Origin: an uncultured Ruminococcus sp.
Lineage (GTDB): Bacteria > Bacillota > Clostridia > Oscillospirales > Ruminococcaceae
Reading direction: 5' to 3'
Assembly (NCBI GenBank): GCA_902780695.1
Contig: CACZGM010000009.1
Coordinates: 1-40,924, forward strand
Length of the DNA: 40,924 bases
Shown here one piece after another: positions 1 to 8,074 of this stretch; position 1 is the first letter of the stretch; every line of letters starts with the position of its first letter. A program made the position numbers and the translations under genes. The notes beneath the pieces were generated by a model. The model worked only from the letters and a program-made list of their open reading frames with translations. It had not been told where the DNA came from and ran no database searches.

Positions 1-1313
1 ACCACGATCTCAACGGTATGCGTGCCGCACTCGTCAAAATCTATGATCTCCTCGGCTTCGACGTAGCTGCCCCAGCCGCCCTTGAAATCGCTGTTTATGG
101 TCTTTACGAGCTCGCCGTCAACCAGAACGTCGAATGTACCGCCGTTCGATACCATCTTGCCATAGAACAGACCTATCGACTTTGCCTCTACCTCGAATTT
201 CAGCGGTTCGAGTCCCTCAAACGTACCGTCCTTGGACAGCGCTCTCCAGTAGCCGCCGAAGTTGCCAAACAGATCGTCCTGCTTGTCTTCCCAGCCGGCT
301 TCACCCACGTTCTGCGGATCACCGGGAACAACTATGTACGCGGTCGAGAACTTGTCACTCTTATATACTTCGGAAAGGTCGCTTTCCTTTTCGGTATCTA
401 TCGTGTCAAGCTCGTCAAGCGCCTTTTGCAGATACGATGTGATTATCTCGGTGAGAACGGAGTGTCCGACGGTGTTCGGGTGAATATTGTCGTCCGATAT
501 GTCCGTCCACTTGATATGTCCGTGGTCGATAGCATCGAGTATTGCATCATGGTACGAGATCATGGGTATGTCATACGCTTTGCAGACCTCGCTGTGGTAC
601 TGCTGGAAGCTCGTTCCGTCTTCCATTGTCATTGCCACGGTAACTACAGCCGGTGCGCAGTCCGCTGCCCAGAGCTTTCTGATAACGCCGTCATAGGACG
701 CTATGTTTCTATCTGTATGCTCAACGGTATCATTAACGGAGAAGTCTATGAACACAAGGTCGGGGTTCTGCGAAAGCACGTCACGGTCTGTTCTGAACAC
801 ACCAATATATGAGCCGGTAGCGCCGATTCCAGCGTTGACATAAGTTATCTTCGACTCCGGGAACTTTTCTTCAAGCCATTTCGTGGTGAGAAAAGCATAG
901 CAGGTAGTGGGTCCTGCGGAGGAGCCCTGTGTTATCGAGCCGCCGAGATAAGCGACTGTTATCGGCTCGCCCGCCTGCGCCTTTTTGAACACCTTTGCAA
1001 GACGCGCTCTGTTGCCGTCGATGTAATCGGCGAGAGCCTTCATTCTGTCGGTTATGCCGTTCTCGATGACATAGGGAGTATCTTCCGGAATAACCTTTTC
1101 CTCCGCTGCGGGAGCAGCTTCGGTCTCGGCTGCGGGAGCCTCTGTATCTTTCGTTTCAGCAGGCGCTGCCGCAGTATCTGCGGATTCGGCCGCTGCTGCT
1201 TCTGTCTGCGCGGGTGCTGCGGTAGTTGCAGCAGGTGCGTTATTTCCGCCGCAGGACGCAGCGGAAACGATCAGCGCGCATATTGTAAGTACGGATAATA
1301 TTCTCTTCTTCAT
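1..1313 (-). CDS. SGNH/GDSL-family hydrolase lipoprotein (3' end outside window)
   Basis: The frame is open from an ATG at 1313 to the window edge, giving about 437 residues without a stop, so the C-terminus is missing. A lipoprotein signal ends at Cys21 (context SAAS-C, a loose lipobox). Residues about 25-75 are an Ala/Thr/Glu-rich linker. The catalytic part shows the SGNH blocks: GGSIT near residue 125 (nucleophile Ser in a GDS-like box), NAGIGATGS, SVND and DNIHP with the Asp-His pair. The family removes acyl groups from polysaccharides or lipids; here the enzyme would be tethered outside the membrane. After the hydrolase domain a beta-rich segment (GGTFDVLVDGELV) resembles an accessory sandwich domain. 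The ribosome site is AAAGGA about 8 nt before the ATG, and a sigma-A promoter lies at 1364-1392. The substrate cannot be told. Confidence 0.85.
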   Translation of the reverse strand, partial: MKKRILSVLTICALIVSAASCGGNNAPAATTAAPAQTEAAAAESADTAAAPAETKDTEAPAAETEAAPAAEEKVIPEDTPYVIENGITDRMKALADYIDGNRARLAKVFKKAQAGEPITVAYLGGSITQGSSAGPTTCYAFLTTKWLEEKFPESKITYVNAGIGATGSYIGVFRTDRDVLSQNPDLVFIDFSVNDTVEHTDRNIASYDGVIRKLWAADCAPAVVTVAMTMEDGTSFQQYHSEVCKAYDIPMISYHDAILDAIDHGHIKWTDISDDNIHPNTVGHSVLTEIITSYLQKALDELDTIDTEKESDLSEVYKSDKFSTAYIVVPGDPQNVGEAGWEDKQDDLFGNFGGYWRALSKDGTFEGLEPLKFEVEAKSIGLFYGKMVSNGGTFDVLVDGELVKTINSDFKGGWGSYVEAEEIIDFDECGTHTVEIV

Positions 1314-1363
1314 ATTGCTTTCCTTTCAGACATAACTGTCATGTAATCGGTATCACAACATAT

Positions 1364-1392
1364 AATATATCATTTTTATTACAAAAAGTCAA
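1364..1392 (-). promoter_or_regulatory. sigma-A promoter of the SGNH lipoprotein gene
   Basis: On the minus strand TTGACT (1392-1387) and TATATT (1369-1364) are separated by 17 bp. This gives a 5' leader of about 45 nt before the ATG at 1313. Confidence 0.75.
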
Positions 1393-1399
1393 GTCATAA

Positions 1400-1438
1400 A
1401 AACAAAAAAGAACCGCCGGGATAAACGATCTCAGCGGT
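1400..1438 (-). terminator. terminator-like hairpin after the unassigned lipoprotein gene
   Basis: On the minus strand ACCGC and GCGGT (1438-1434 and 1416-1412) form a short stem, followed by TTCTTTTTTG. It sits between the lipoprotein gene ending at 1593 and the next promoter at 1387, so it would insulate the two genes. The stem is only 5 bp. Confidence 0.5.
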
Positions 1439-1530
1439 CTTAAATATTTGAGTCTACACCAGCCCCTCTGCGTTTCTTGCAGAGCGACCCAATGATGCAT
1501 CTCTGAAATACAGCAGTCTGTTTAGGGTGT

Positions 1531-1557
1531 CCAGCCCCCTTTTTTAAAGGGGGCTGG
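1531..1557. repeat. 12-bp perfect inverted repeat (CCAGCCCCCTTT type)
   Basis: CCAGCCCCCTTT at 1531-1542 is mirrored by AAAGGGGGCTGG at 1546-1557 around a 3-nt loop. It lies 36 nt past the stop of the 1593-2486 gene. It may be a terminator stem or a member of an intergenic repeat family; a genome-wide search would decide. Confidence 0.7.
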
Positions 1558-1592
1558 CGGCGTCCGCGCAGGACAAAGCGCGTAAGCGCAGA

Positions 1593-2486
1593 TTATTCTG
1601 CAGCGGAAACGCTTGTGATGTGCGGGTTAGCGCCGTTGTACCAGTAGAGGAAGCCTTCGAGGTCAACAACATCACCGACATTGAGAGCCTTTACTGCTTC
1701 ATAAACGTCTGTTCCGGGGCCGCAGAGGTAGGATTCAACTGTGAATGTGAATTCCTGATCGTCCTTTGTTACCTTGAAGTAAAGGTCGCTGCCGTCCTCG
1801 CCGGAACCGTCCCAGTTGTAGAGGAAAGCGGATTCAGCACCGTCTGCGTTTGCGATAGGAGCTATTGTCATGCCCTTGAACGCAACGAATTCGTTCTTGT
1901 GAGCTTCAAGCTCGTCTGTGCCGAGAAGAGCGGTAACGTCCTCAGCCTCTGCGATGAAGCTGCCTTCCTCGATCTCGAAGGTTGCTTCCGTGATCTCTGT
2001 TTCGCCGGACCATTCAGCCTTGTAGCCTGCTACCTTGATCTTTGTTCCGGGAACAAGAGACTCGTATTCTTCCTGCGAGCAGGGCATATTGTAAAGGAAG
2101 TATGCGCCGTGATCGTCGGTCTGGGTGTAGAAGGAAGCCTGACCTACGCCGTTGTCTTCCCACCAGCCCTGCTTTGCCTGAACGTATGTCTCGACTACTA
2201 CAAAAGAATCGAGCTCCGCAGCGTTGAATTCCTCAAACGACATGGGGGTGAGATCACCTTCCTCAGCAGCTTCGGTCTCCTCTTCGGACGCTTCTGTCTC
2301 GGGAGCCTCTGTTGCAGCCTCTGTCGTAGTTGTTGTTTCTGCTGTTGTCTCGGCAGCTGTGGTCGTTGTTGCCGCTTCTGTTGCAGCTGTTGTTGTGGTT
2401 GCGGCAGGCTGGTTGTTACCACCGCAGGAAGCTGCGGATACTACAAGTGCAGCCATGATAAGTGCCGCCATGATCTTTCTCTTCAT
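1593..2486 (-). CDS. lipoprotein of unknown function, possibly OB-fold-like
   Basis: This is a 297-residue protein. The start is the ATG at 2486 because TTGGAGGTAA lies just before it and a lipoprotein signal begins there; the frame upstream is open but runs through the promoter. The leader ends at Cys21 in the same SAASCGGNN context as the neighbouring hydrolase. Residues about 25-80 are a Thr/Ala/Glu-rich, strongly acidic linker. The rest (VVVETYVQAKQGWW, TKIKVAGYKAEW, VGDVVDLEGFLYWYNG) has short beta-strand patterns that recall an OB-fold such as those in surface-attached solute- or nucleic-acid-binding proteins. That fold is a guess from pattern, and no catalytic motif is seen. It has its own promoter and is a single-gene unit. 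Confidence 0.75.
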   Translation of the reverse strand: MKRKIMAALIMAALVVSAASCGGNNQPAATTTTAATEAATTTTAAETTAETTTTTEAATEAPETEASEEETEAAEEGDLTPMSFEEFNAAELDSFVVVETYVQAKQGWWEDNGVGQASFYTQTDDHGAYFLYNMPCSQEEYESLVPGTKIKVAGYKAEWSGETEITEATFEIEEGSFIAEAEDVTALLGTDELEAHKNEFVAFKGMTIAPIANADGAESAFLYNWDGSGEDGSDLYFKVTKDDQEFTFTVESYLCGPGTDVYEAVKALNVGDVVDLEGFLYWYNGANPHITSVSAAE

Positions 2487-2589
2487 AACTTTACCTCCAA
2501 AATTGTGTGAAACATTTCGCGCGATACTGCCTGTCATTAATTTCACGATATAAACAGCGTCACGCAATTTCCAATTCAAATACAAATAT

Positions 2590-2617
2590 ATTATACACGA
2601 AAAAACGTTTTCGTCAA
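2590..2617 (-). promoter_or_regulatory. sigma-A promoter with an AAAACGTTTT palindrome in its spacer
   Basis: On the minus strand TTGACG (2617-2612) and TATAAT (2595-2590) are 16 bp apart. The spacer holds ACGAAAACGTTTTTTCGT, a near-palindrome centred on CG as in LacI/CcpA-family operators. It drives the lipoprotein gene starting at 2486. A repressor bound here would occlude RNA polymerase. Confidence 0.7.
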
Positions 2618-2637
2618 CTCTTTTTGACGTATAAAAC

Positions 2638-2690
2638 AAAAAATGCGCATTCGTTTTGTAGCTTTTGACAATGAACTGCGCATTTTTTTG
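2638..2690 (-). terminator. terminator hairpin after rseP
   Basis: AAATGCGCA and TGCGCATTT pair around a loop of about 27 nt, and T-rich runs flank the stem on both strands. It lies just past the rseP stop at 2724 and would end the long hom-to-rseP transcript. It also separates rseP from the lipoprotein promoter. Confidence 0.7.
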
Positions 2691-2723
2691 ATTTTTTCAT
2701 TTATATTTACTATCGGAAAAGCC

Positions 2724-3803
2724 TTACTGCGTGAAAAGCTTAACAATGTCGTTGAATGAAACTATCAGCATCAGCAGCATCAGCGCCGCAAAACCTATGA
2801 AATGCACCATGCCTTCCTTCTCCGCAGAGACAGGCTTGCCGCGTATCGCTTCTATCAGCAGGAACAGAAATCTCGCTCCGTCAAGAGCCGGTACGGGCAG
2901 CAGGTTGAAAATGCCGAGGTTTATCGTTATCAGCGCCACCAGCAGCAGGAACGAATCAAAGCTCATGATCTTTATCGACTGGTCGAGCGCGGTCGCCATT
3001 GTCGTTACCACACCGATAGGCCCCGAAAGGTCGTTCAGTCCGTATGTGCCGGTGATCAGATCGCCCAGCGATATCCATATCAGCCGGGATTCGGTCATGA
3101 ACATCTTCCCCGCCGCGGCTGTCACCGTAAGCGGATTCTTCTCCTGCGGATATACCTTGAAATCAACAACTACGCTGTATGAGCCGGGCTTTTCTCCCGC
3201 ATAAGCCGTAAACGGAACGGTTATCGCCGTTCTCTGCCCGTCGCGTATGACCGTCATATCAAAGTACGCGGTCGAGGTCTGCTCGTCAAAACGCGCAGAC
3301 TTGTTCTGGAGACAGTAGGATATATCCATTGTCGTCCATACCGGCATACCCGACATCTCGACTATCTCGTCGCCTATTTTCATCTCCCGCGACGAGACCG
3401 CGGTATCGTAGAAATACGATATCTTCGTCGTTGCAATATCGCCGCCGACACCTATGCTCACCGCGCAGACCGCAAATCCGAGTATAAGATTCATAACCGC
3501 ACCTGCGACTATGACTATCATTCTCTGCCACACCGGCTTGTTGCGGAAGTCGTCCGGATCGTCGCTCTCGAAGTCCTCGCCGAGCTGAACCGCTCCGCCT
3601 ATCGGAAGCAGCTTGAACGACCAGAGTGTGGTTTTTGTCCTCTTGCTGAAAAGCCGCGGTCCCATACCTATCGAGAACTCGTATATCTTCATTCCGAATG
3701 CTTTCGCAGTAAGGAAATGCCCCATTTCGTGAATGAGAATTATCGCAAAGAAAACGAGTACCGTTATTACGATATTAAGAATATTGCTTAGTATATCTGC
3801 CAT
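2724..3803 (-). CDS. rseP: site-2 protease, M50 family (RseP-like)
   Basis: This 359-residue integral membrane zinc protease performs regulated intramembrane cleavage, for example of anti-sigma factors or signal peptide remnants. The HEMGH zinc motif is at residues 25-29 in the first membrane helix. A PDZ-like region covers about 115-205, and the second metal motif lies in NLLPVPALDGARF near residue 300, followed by a C-terminal helix pair. The length is typical for Gram-positive RseP/RasP. It starts 10 nt after the dxr stop, with AAAGGAAA before the ATG. Neighbours uppS-cdsA-dxr-rseP are a well-known conserved order, which supports the call. It is the last gene before the terminator at 2638. 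Confidence 0.95.
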   Translation of the reverse strand: MADILSNILNIVITVLVFFAIILIHEMGHFLTAKAFGMKIYEFSIGMGPRLFSKRTKTTLWSFKLLPIGGAVQLGEDFESDDPDDFRNKPVWQRMIVIVAGAVMNLILGFAVCAVSIGVGGDIATTKISYFYDTAVSSREMKIGDEIVEMSGMPVWTTMDISYCLQNKSARFDEQTSTAYFDMTVIRDGQRTAITVPFTAYAGEKPGSYSVVVDFKVYPQEKNPLTVTAAAGKMFMTESRLIWISLGDLITGTYGLNDLSGPIGVVTTMATALDQSIKIMSFDSFLLLVALITINLGIFNLLPVPALDGARFLFLLIEAIRGKPVSAEKEGMVHFIGFAALMLLMLIVSFNDIVKLFTQ

Positions 3804-3813
3804 TTGTTTCCTT

Positions 3814-4962
3814 TCATACTCTGCTCATCACATATTCTCTCGCTGCCGCGTCGGACTGCGCTATCGACGCGAGAGTCACATCGCCGTTCCACGGAACCGA
3901 ACCGCAGCATTCGCAGACAAGTTCGCCTATGCGGTAAAACGGTATCTTCCCGTCAAGAAACAGCGCCACTGCCGCTTCGTTCGCGCCGTTGAGCACCGTG
4001 GGAGCCGTACCGCCTTTCGCTATCGCCTTTCTCGCTTCCGCGAGGCATACGAATGTTTCCTCGTCCGCGCGCTCAAACGTCATCGTACCGACATCGAACA
4101 GCGACAGCTTCCTTGAGCACGACGGCAGGCGTTTCGGATATGTCACCGCGAACTGTATCGGTATCTTCATATCAGGCACTCCGAGCTGCCCTATCACCGC
4201 TCCGTCCTCGTACTCCACCGCCGAATGCAGTATGCTCTGACGGTGTACCACGACCTCGACCTGCTCCGGCGTGACATCAAACAGACGGACGGCTTCGATA
4301 AGCTCAAGTCCTTTGTTCATCAGCGTCGCGCTGTCCGTGGTTATCTTTCGTCCCATGCTCCAGTTCGGGTGATGAAGTGCCTGCTCCATGGTAACTGTTT
4401 TCAGCTGTTCTTTATTATACCCGAAAAACGGACCGCCCGACGCGGTAAGTATTATTTTTTCTATCTTATTTCCGCGGTTGCCCATTAATGACTGGAATAT
4501 TGCGGAATGCTCGCTGTCTATCGGTACGATATCGACATTGTTCGCCTTTTCCGCCGCTTCTACAAGCTCACCGCCCGTAACGAGCGTTTCCTTGTTCGCA
4601 AGTCCCACGCGGTTCTTCGCATTCAGAGCTGCAAGCGTCGGTTCAAGTCCCACCATGCCGACTACCGCGTTTATCACCATATCGCAGGAAAGCGCCGCCG
4701 TCTCGCAGAGAGCTTCCTTTCCCGCTGTCACCTTTATGTCCGTATCCGCGAGCCGCGCTTTCAGCTCCCTGTACGCCTTTTCGTCCGTCATACAGACGGT
4801 CTCCGGCAGGAACTCCCTTGCCTGCTCCTCGGCAAGCCGGAAATTGCTGTGGGCGGACATCGCCTTTATGCGGTATCCGTGCATTCTCGCCACATCAAGG
4901 GTCTGCGTGCCTATCGAACCGGTAGAGCCGAGAACGGTAAGTGCGGGTGAAGAAAACGGCAT
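3814..4962 (-). CDS. dxr: 1-deoxy-D-xylulose 5-phosphate reductoisomerase
   Basis: This enzyme converts DXP to 2-C-methyl-D-erythritol 4-phosphate with NADPH, the committed step of the MEP isoprenoid pathway. The NADPH-binding start (VLGSTGSIGTQTLDV) and the metal/substrate loops (PIDSEHSAIFQ, ASGGPF, HPNWSMGRKITTDSATLMNKGLE) are clear. I chose the ATG at 4962 (382 residues) because GGGAGGAG precedes it and the Rossmann strand then begins about 8 residues in, as in the family. An upstream ATG at 5016, with GGAG 4 nt before it, would add 18 charged residues unlike known homologues. It follows cdsA across a stem-loop at 5034-5061 and feeds uppS, encoded two genes upstream. Confidence 0.96.
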   Translation of the reverse strand: MPFSSPALTVLGSTGSIGTQTLDVARMHGYRIKAMSAHSNFRLAEEQAREFLPETVCMTDEKAYRELKARLADTDIKVTAGKEALCETAALSCDMVINAVVGMVGLEPTLAALNAKNRVGLANKETLVTGGELVEAAEKANNVDIVPIDSEHSAIFQSLMGNRGNKIEKIILTASGGPFFGYNKEQLKTVTMEQALHHPNWSMGRKITTDSATLMNKGLELIEAVRLFDVTPEQVEVVVHRQSILHSAVEYEDGAVIGQLGVPDMKIPIQFAVTYPKRLPSCSRKLSLFDVGTMTFERADEETFVCLAEARKAIAKGGTAPTVLNGANEAAVALFLDGKIPFYRIGELVCECCGSVPWNGDVTLASIAQSDAAAREYVMSRV

Positions 4963-5033
4963 CTCGCTCCTCCCGCCCCTCTCTCTTCCGGCAAGATCTT
5001 CGGATCTGTTTTCCATATTTCTCCTTTATCTGC

Positions 5034-5061
5034 AATTCCCCTGCCGGCTGACAGGGGAATT
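5034..5061 (-). repeat. intercistronic stem-loop between cdsA and dxr
   Basis: AATTCCCCTG (5034-5043) and CAGGGGAATT (5052-5061) form a perfect 10-bp stem with an 8-nt loop. It fills most of the 47-nt gap between the cdsA stop and the dxr start region. No T-run follows on the minus strand, so it is more likely an mRNA-stability or processing element than a terminator. Confidence 0.7.
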
Positions 5062-5063
5062 GT

Positions 5064-5921
5064 TTATGCTATTATTTCCGTTATCGGGAACGCGAACTTG
5101 CAGAGCAGGTAGAAGAACGGCGCTACGAAGAGCACGCTGTCGAATCTGTCCATTACTCCGCCGTGTCCCGGAAGTATCTCGCTGAAATCCTTGACTCCGC
5201 ACTGACGTTTGAGCAGCGACGCGATAAGGTCTCCGAGCAGTCCGAGGAATGTCGAGATGACCGCCGCCGCAATCAGAACGGGTATATTTACCGTAAAATG
5301 GTGGGTTCCGGTGAACAGAGCGTCCCAGAGCTCATAACCGAAGCCGAGCATGACCGTAAAGATGACCGCCGCTATAAGTCCGCCGAAAAAGCCCTCCCAA
5401 GTCTTTTTGGGGCTGATCTCCGGGCAGAGCTTGTGTCTGCCGAGGAACGTCCCGGCGAAATAAGCCCCGCCGTCCGCTATCCATGCCATTATGAGCGTCA
5501 CGATAACAAGGAAAATGCCGTGATCCGGCCATGCGAAGCAGAAGAACGCAAGGGTCGATATCGCAAAGGGTATGCATATAGATATGAACGCGATCAGTCC
5601 GAGCTCCTCGAATTTGATCTCCTTGTGCCGCATGAGTGTCATGCCGAACAGCAGGATAAGGAACAGGAAAGCTACCGGTATCGCATAGCTCCTCAGTACA
5701 TCGTAGCAGAAGAACATGGGCAGCAGTCCCGAAAAAAGCAGACTGAGCACCGTTATACTGCGGTATCTCGTATATTTAGCTGCCGAAAGCACCTCAAACA
5801 CTGCCATTATGGACAGGATATCTGTCGCCGCCGACATAACGTGCGGTGACAGACTGCCGAGATACAGTATCAATAAAGCGAAAGGAACTCCTATCGCCGC
5901 GGTCAGTAGCCGCTTTCCCAT
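5064..5921 (-). CDS. cdsA: phosphatidate cytidylyltransferase
   Basis: This 285-residue multi-pass membrane enzyme makes CDP-diacylglycerol from phosphatidic acid and CTP, the entry to phospholipid synthesis. Successive hydrophobic segments cover most of the protein. The C-terminal signature SLLKR-x4-KDFSEILPGHGGVMDR holds the conserved Lys-Arg, Lys-Asp, His-Gly-Gly and Asp-Arg residues of the CTP-transferase family (PROSITE CDS signature). It starts 21 nt after the uppS stop. Its length is within the bacterial range. Confidence 0.96.
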   Translation of the reverse strand: MGKRLLTAAIGVPFALLILYLGSLSPHVMSAATDILSIMAVFEVLSAAKYTRYRSITVLSLLFSGLLPMFFCYDVLRSYAIPVAFLFLILLFGMTLMRHKEIKFEELGLIAFISICIPFAISTLAFFCFAWPDHGIFLVIVTLIMAWIADGGAYFAGTFLGRHKLCPEISPKKTWEGFFGGLIAAVIFTVMLGFGYELWDALFTGTHHFTVNIPVLIAAAVISTFLGLLGDLIASLLKRQCGVKDFSEILPGHGGVMDRFDSVLFVAPFFYLLCKFAFPITEIIA

Positions 5922-5942
5922 TCGATCATCTCTTTCCGATTC

Positions 5943-6635
5943 TTATACTCCGCCGAATCTGCGGTTTCTGCGCGAATACTCCTCCAAAGCGGCATCGAGG
6001 TCTTTTTCCGTGAAATCCGGCCACAGCACATCCATAAAGACATACTCTGCATACGCCGCCTGCCAGATCATAAAGTTCGATATGCGCTGCTCGCCGCTCG
6101 GACGTATTATCAGGTCAACATCGGGAAGTCCCGCCGTATAAAGATTTGCGCCAATGCTGTCCTCGGTGAGGGAATCTGCATCGGCTCCGTCTTTCATAAG
6201 CCGCTTCACCGCGTGCAGTATATCGTCCCTGCCGCCGTAATTCACCGCGATATTGCACACGGTGCCGTGATTGCCGGCGGTGTCCGCCGCCATTCGCTCC
6301 ATTTTCTGCCTTAAGCTGCTGTCAAACGGTGTCATATCTCCTATGAAGCGCATGACAACATCGTCGTCGTCCATTTCAAGTCCTTCATCAAGGTAGTCGG
6401 AAAACAGCTTCATCAGCGCGTTGACTTCCTCCTGCGGACGCTTCCAGTTCTCGGTGGAAAAGGCATAGAACGTGACGCACTCTATGCCGGCAGAGGAGCA
6501 GTATCGCAGGCATCTGCGGAACGCCTTCGCGCCCTGTATATGCCCTGCCGAACGCGGAAGCAGGCGCTTTTTCGCCCAGCGCCCGTTTCCGTCCATAATT
6601 ATCCCGATATGCCGGGGCATTATTTTTTCGTCCAT
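5943..6635 (-). CDS. uppS: isoprenyl transferase (undecaprenyl diphosphate synthase)
   Basis: This 230-residue cis-prenyltransferase condenses isopentenyl diphosphate to build the C55 carrier used for peptidoglycan and wall polymers. MPRHIGIIMDGNGRWAKKR carries the catalytic Asp and the phosphate-binding GNGRWA. FYAFSTENWKRP and the C-terminal LIIRPSGEQRISNFMIWQ with YAEYVF are family hallmarks. The start ATG lies one base after the frr stop, so translation is probably coupled. At 230 residues it is slightly short but complete. Confidence 0.97.
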   Translation of the reverse strand: MDEKIMPRHIGIIMDGNGRWAKKRLLPRSAGHIQGAKAFRRCLRYCSSAGIECVTFYAFSTENWKRPQEEVNALMKLFSDYLDEGLEMDDDDVVMRFIGDMTPFDSSLRQKMERMAADTAGNHGTVCNIAVNYGGRDDILHAVKRLMKDGADADSLTEDSIGANLYTAGLPDVDLIIRPSGEQRISNFMIWQAAYAEYVFMDVLWPDFTEKDLDAALEEYSRRNRRFGGV

Positions 6636-6636
6636 A

Positions 6637-7191
6637 TCAGACTGTCATTATCTCTTTCTCTTTTTCTGCGCAGACTTTATCTACCTTTTCAATATACTTG
6701 TCGGTAATGGTCTGCACCTTCTTCTCGCCGTCCTTGACATCGTCCTCGGTGATCTCGCTGTTCTTCTTCATCGCCTTGAACTTATCCATAGCGTCTCTGC
6801 GGCAGTTTCTTACAGCTACCTTTGCGTCCTCGCCGTACTTCTTTACCTGCTTGCAGAGCTCTTTTCTGCGCTCCTCGGTAAGCTGCGGGAATACGATACG
6901 GATAGCCTTGCCGTCGTTTGTGGGTGTGATGCCGATATCGCTTGCCATTATCGCCTTTTCGATAGCCTTGAGCGAGGAAGCGTCCCACGGCTGTATAACG
7001 AGTATTCTCGCCTCGGCTACGGATACGGCAGCCATAGCGTTGATCTGTGTGGGAACTCCGTAGTAGTCAACGGTGATCTTATCCAGCACACCCGGGTTGG
7101 CACGTCCCGCTCTTATTGTCGAGAACTCCTTTTCAAGTGCGTTTACACACTTTTCCATTTTCTGCTCTGTGGCATTGATTACTTCTTTCAT
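6637..7191 (-). CDS. frr: ribosome recycling factor
   Basis: This 184-residue protein works with EF-G to split post-termination ribosomes. The N-terminal helix, the motif STIRAGRANPGVLDKITVDYYG and the hinge IQPWDASSLKAIEKAI are diagnostic, followed by the long C-terminal helices KCKAMKK-type to EKEKEIM. The length matches the family exactly. AAAGGAA precedes the ATG by about 9 nt. It lies 139 nt after pyrH with a weak terminator-like hairpin in between. Confidence 0.98.
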   Translation of the reverse strand: MKEVINATEQKMEKCVNALEKEFSTIRAGRANPGVLDKITVDYYGVPTQINAMAAVSVAEARILVIQPWDASSLKAIEKAIMASDIGITPTNDGKAIRIVFPQLTEERRKELCKQVKKYGEDAKVAVRNCRRDAMDKFKAMKKNSEITEDDVKDGEKKVQTITDKYIEKVDKVCAEKEKEIMTV

Positions 7192-7252
7192 AATGACCGT
7201 TCCTTTCTGTACCGGGCGCGTTTATCGGCTCCGGGTAATTTATTGTCCGCCG

Positions 7253-7296
7253 ATTTAAAACCGGCGCTGAATCTCGTCACGATTCTGATATGCCGG
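7253..7296 (-). terminator. weak terminator or attenuator between pyrH and frr
   Basis: On the minus strand CCGGC/GCCGG (outer) and GAATC/GATTC (inner) can pair, followed by TTTTAAAT. It lies in the 139-nt pyrH-frr gap. It may lower expression of the distal genes relative to hom-pyrH rather than end transcription. Confidence 0.4.
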
Positions 7297-7330
7297 CGCA
7301 GCCGACACCACAATTATTCATTCTTTCTTA

Positions 7331-8047
7331 TCATGTCTGGTTGCTTACGAGGGTTCCGACCTTCTCACCCATTACAGCGTCGTATATGTTGTCCGGGCGG
7401 TGCAGATCGAATACGATCAGCGGGATATTGTTCTCTATGCACATTGCCGCCGCTGTTCCGTCAAGTACGCGCAGACCGTTTACGAGGATATCCTTGTGAC
7501 GCAGAGTCTCATACTTGACAGCGTCGTCGAATTTGAGCGGATCCTTGTCGTAAACGCCGTCCACCATTGTGGCTTTCAGCACGATCTCGGCATTTATCTC
7601 CGCGGCACGGAGCGCAGCCGCGCTGTCCGTCGAGAAGAACGGGTTGCCGGTGCCGCAGCCGAATATCACTATCCTGCCCTTGCTGAAATGGCGGAGCGCT
7701 TTTTCGCGGATATACGGCTCACAGATAGCGTTCATTGCTATCGCGGACTGCACGCGTACATCGCAGCCGAGCTCCTTGAGCGCATCGCCTACCGCAAGCG
7801 CGTTCATAGTTGTAGCAAGCATACCGATATGGTCTGCCGTGACTCTGTCCATGTTCTCGCTCGTTCTTCCGCGCCAGAAGTTTCCGCCTCCGACAACTAT
7901 GCCGATCTCCGCTCCTGCGTCGTAGCAGCGTTTCACGCTCTGGCAGATATTATTGATCGTCGGGATATCGAGTCCCGTCTTCTTCTCGCCGGCAAGCGCC
8001 TCGCCGCTGAGCTTAAGAAGTATTCTTTTATATTTGAGCTGTGCCAT
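7331..8047 (-). CDS. pyrH: UMP kinase
   Basis: This 238-residue amino-acid-kinase-fold enzyme phosphorylates UMP to UDP with ATP. KRILLKLSGEAL, IVVGGGNFWRGR, DHIGMLATTMNALA and the C-terminal IVFDLHRPDNI are typical of bacterial PyrH. The length is standard. pyrH next to frr and upstream of uppS-cdsA is a common bacterial order. Unlike many Firmicutes there is no rpsB-tsf upstream; instead hom ends 27 nt before it. Confidence 0.97.
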   Translation of the reverse strand: MAQLKYKRILLKLSGEALAGEKKTGLDIPTINNICQSVKRCYDAGAEIGIVVGGGNFWRGRTSENMDRVTADHIGMLATTMNALAVGDALKELGCDVRVQSAIAMNAICEPYIREKALRHFSKGRIVIFGCGTGNPFFSTDSAAALRAAEINAEIVLKATMVDGVYDKDPLKFDDAVKYETLRHKDILVNGLRVLDGTAAAMCIENNIPLIVFDLHRPDNIYDAVMGEKVGTLVSNQT

Positions 8048-8074
8048 TCTGATCTCCGTCCTTTCAGTCTTTCA

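Noticed and set aside
18-812. 264-codon plus-strand ORF at the window start
   Set aside because: Antisense to the SGNH hydrolase, which has clear catalytic blocks, a lipoprotein leader and its own promoter.
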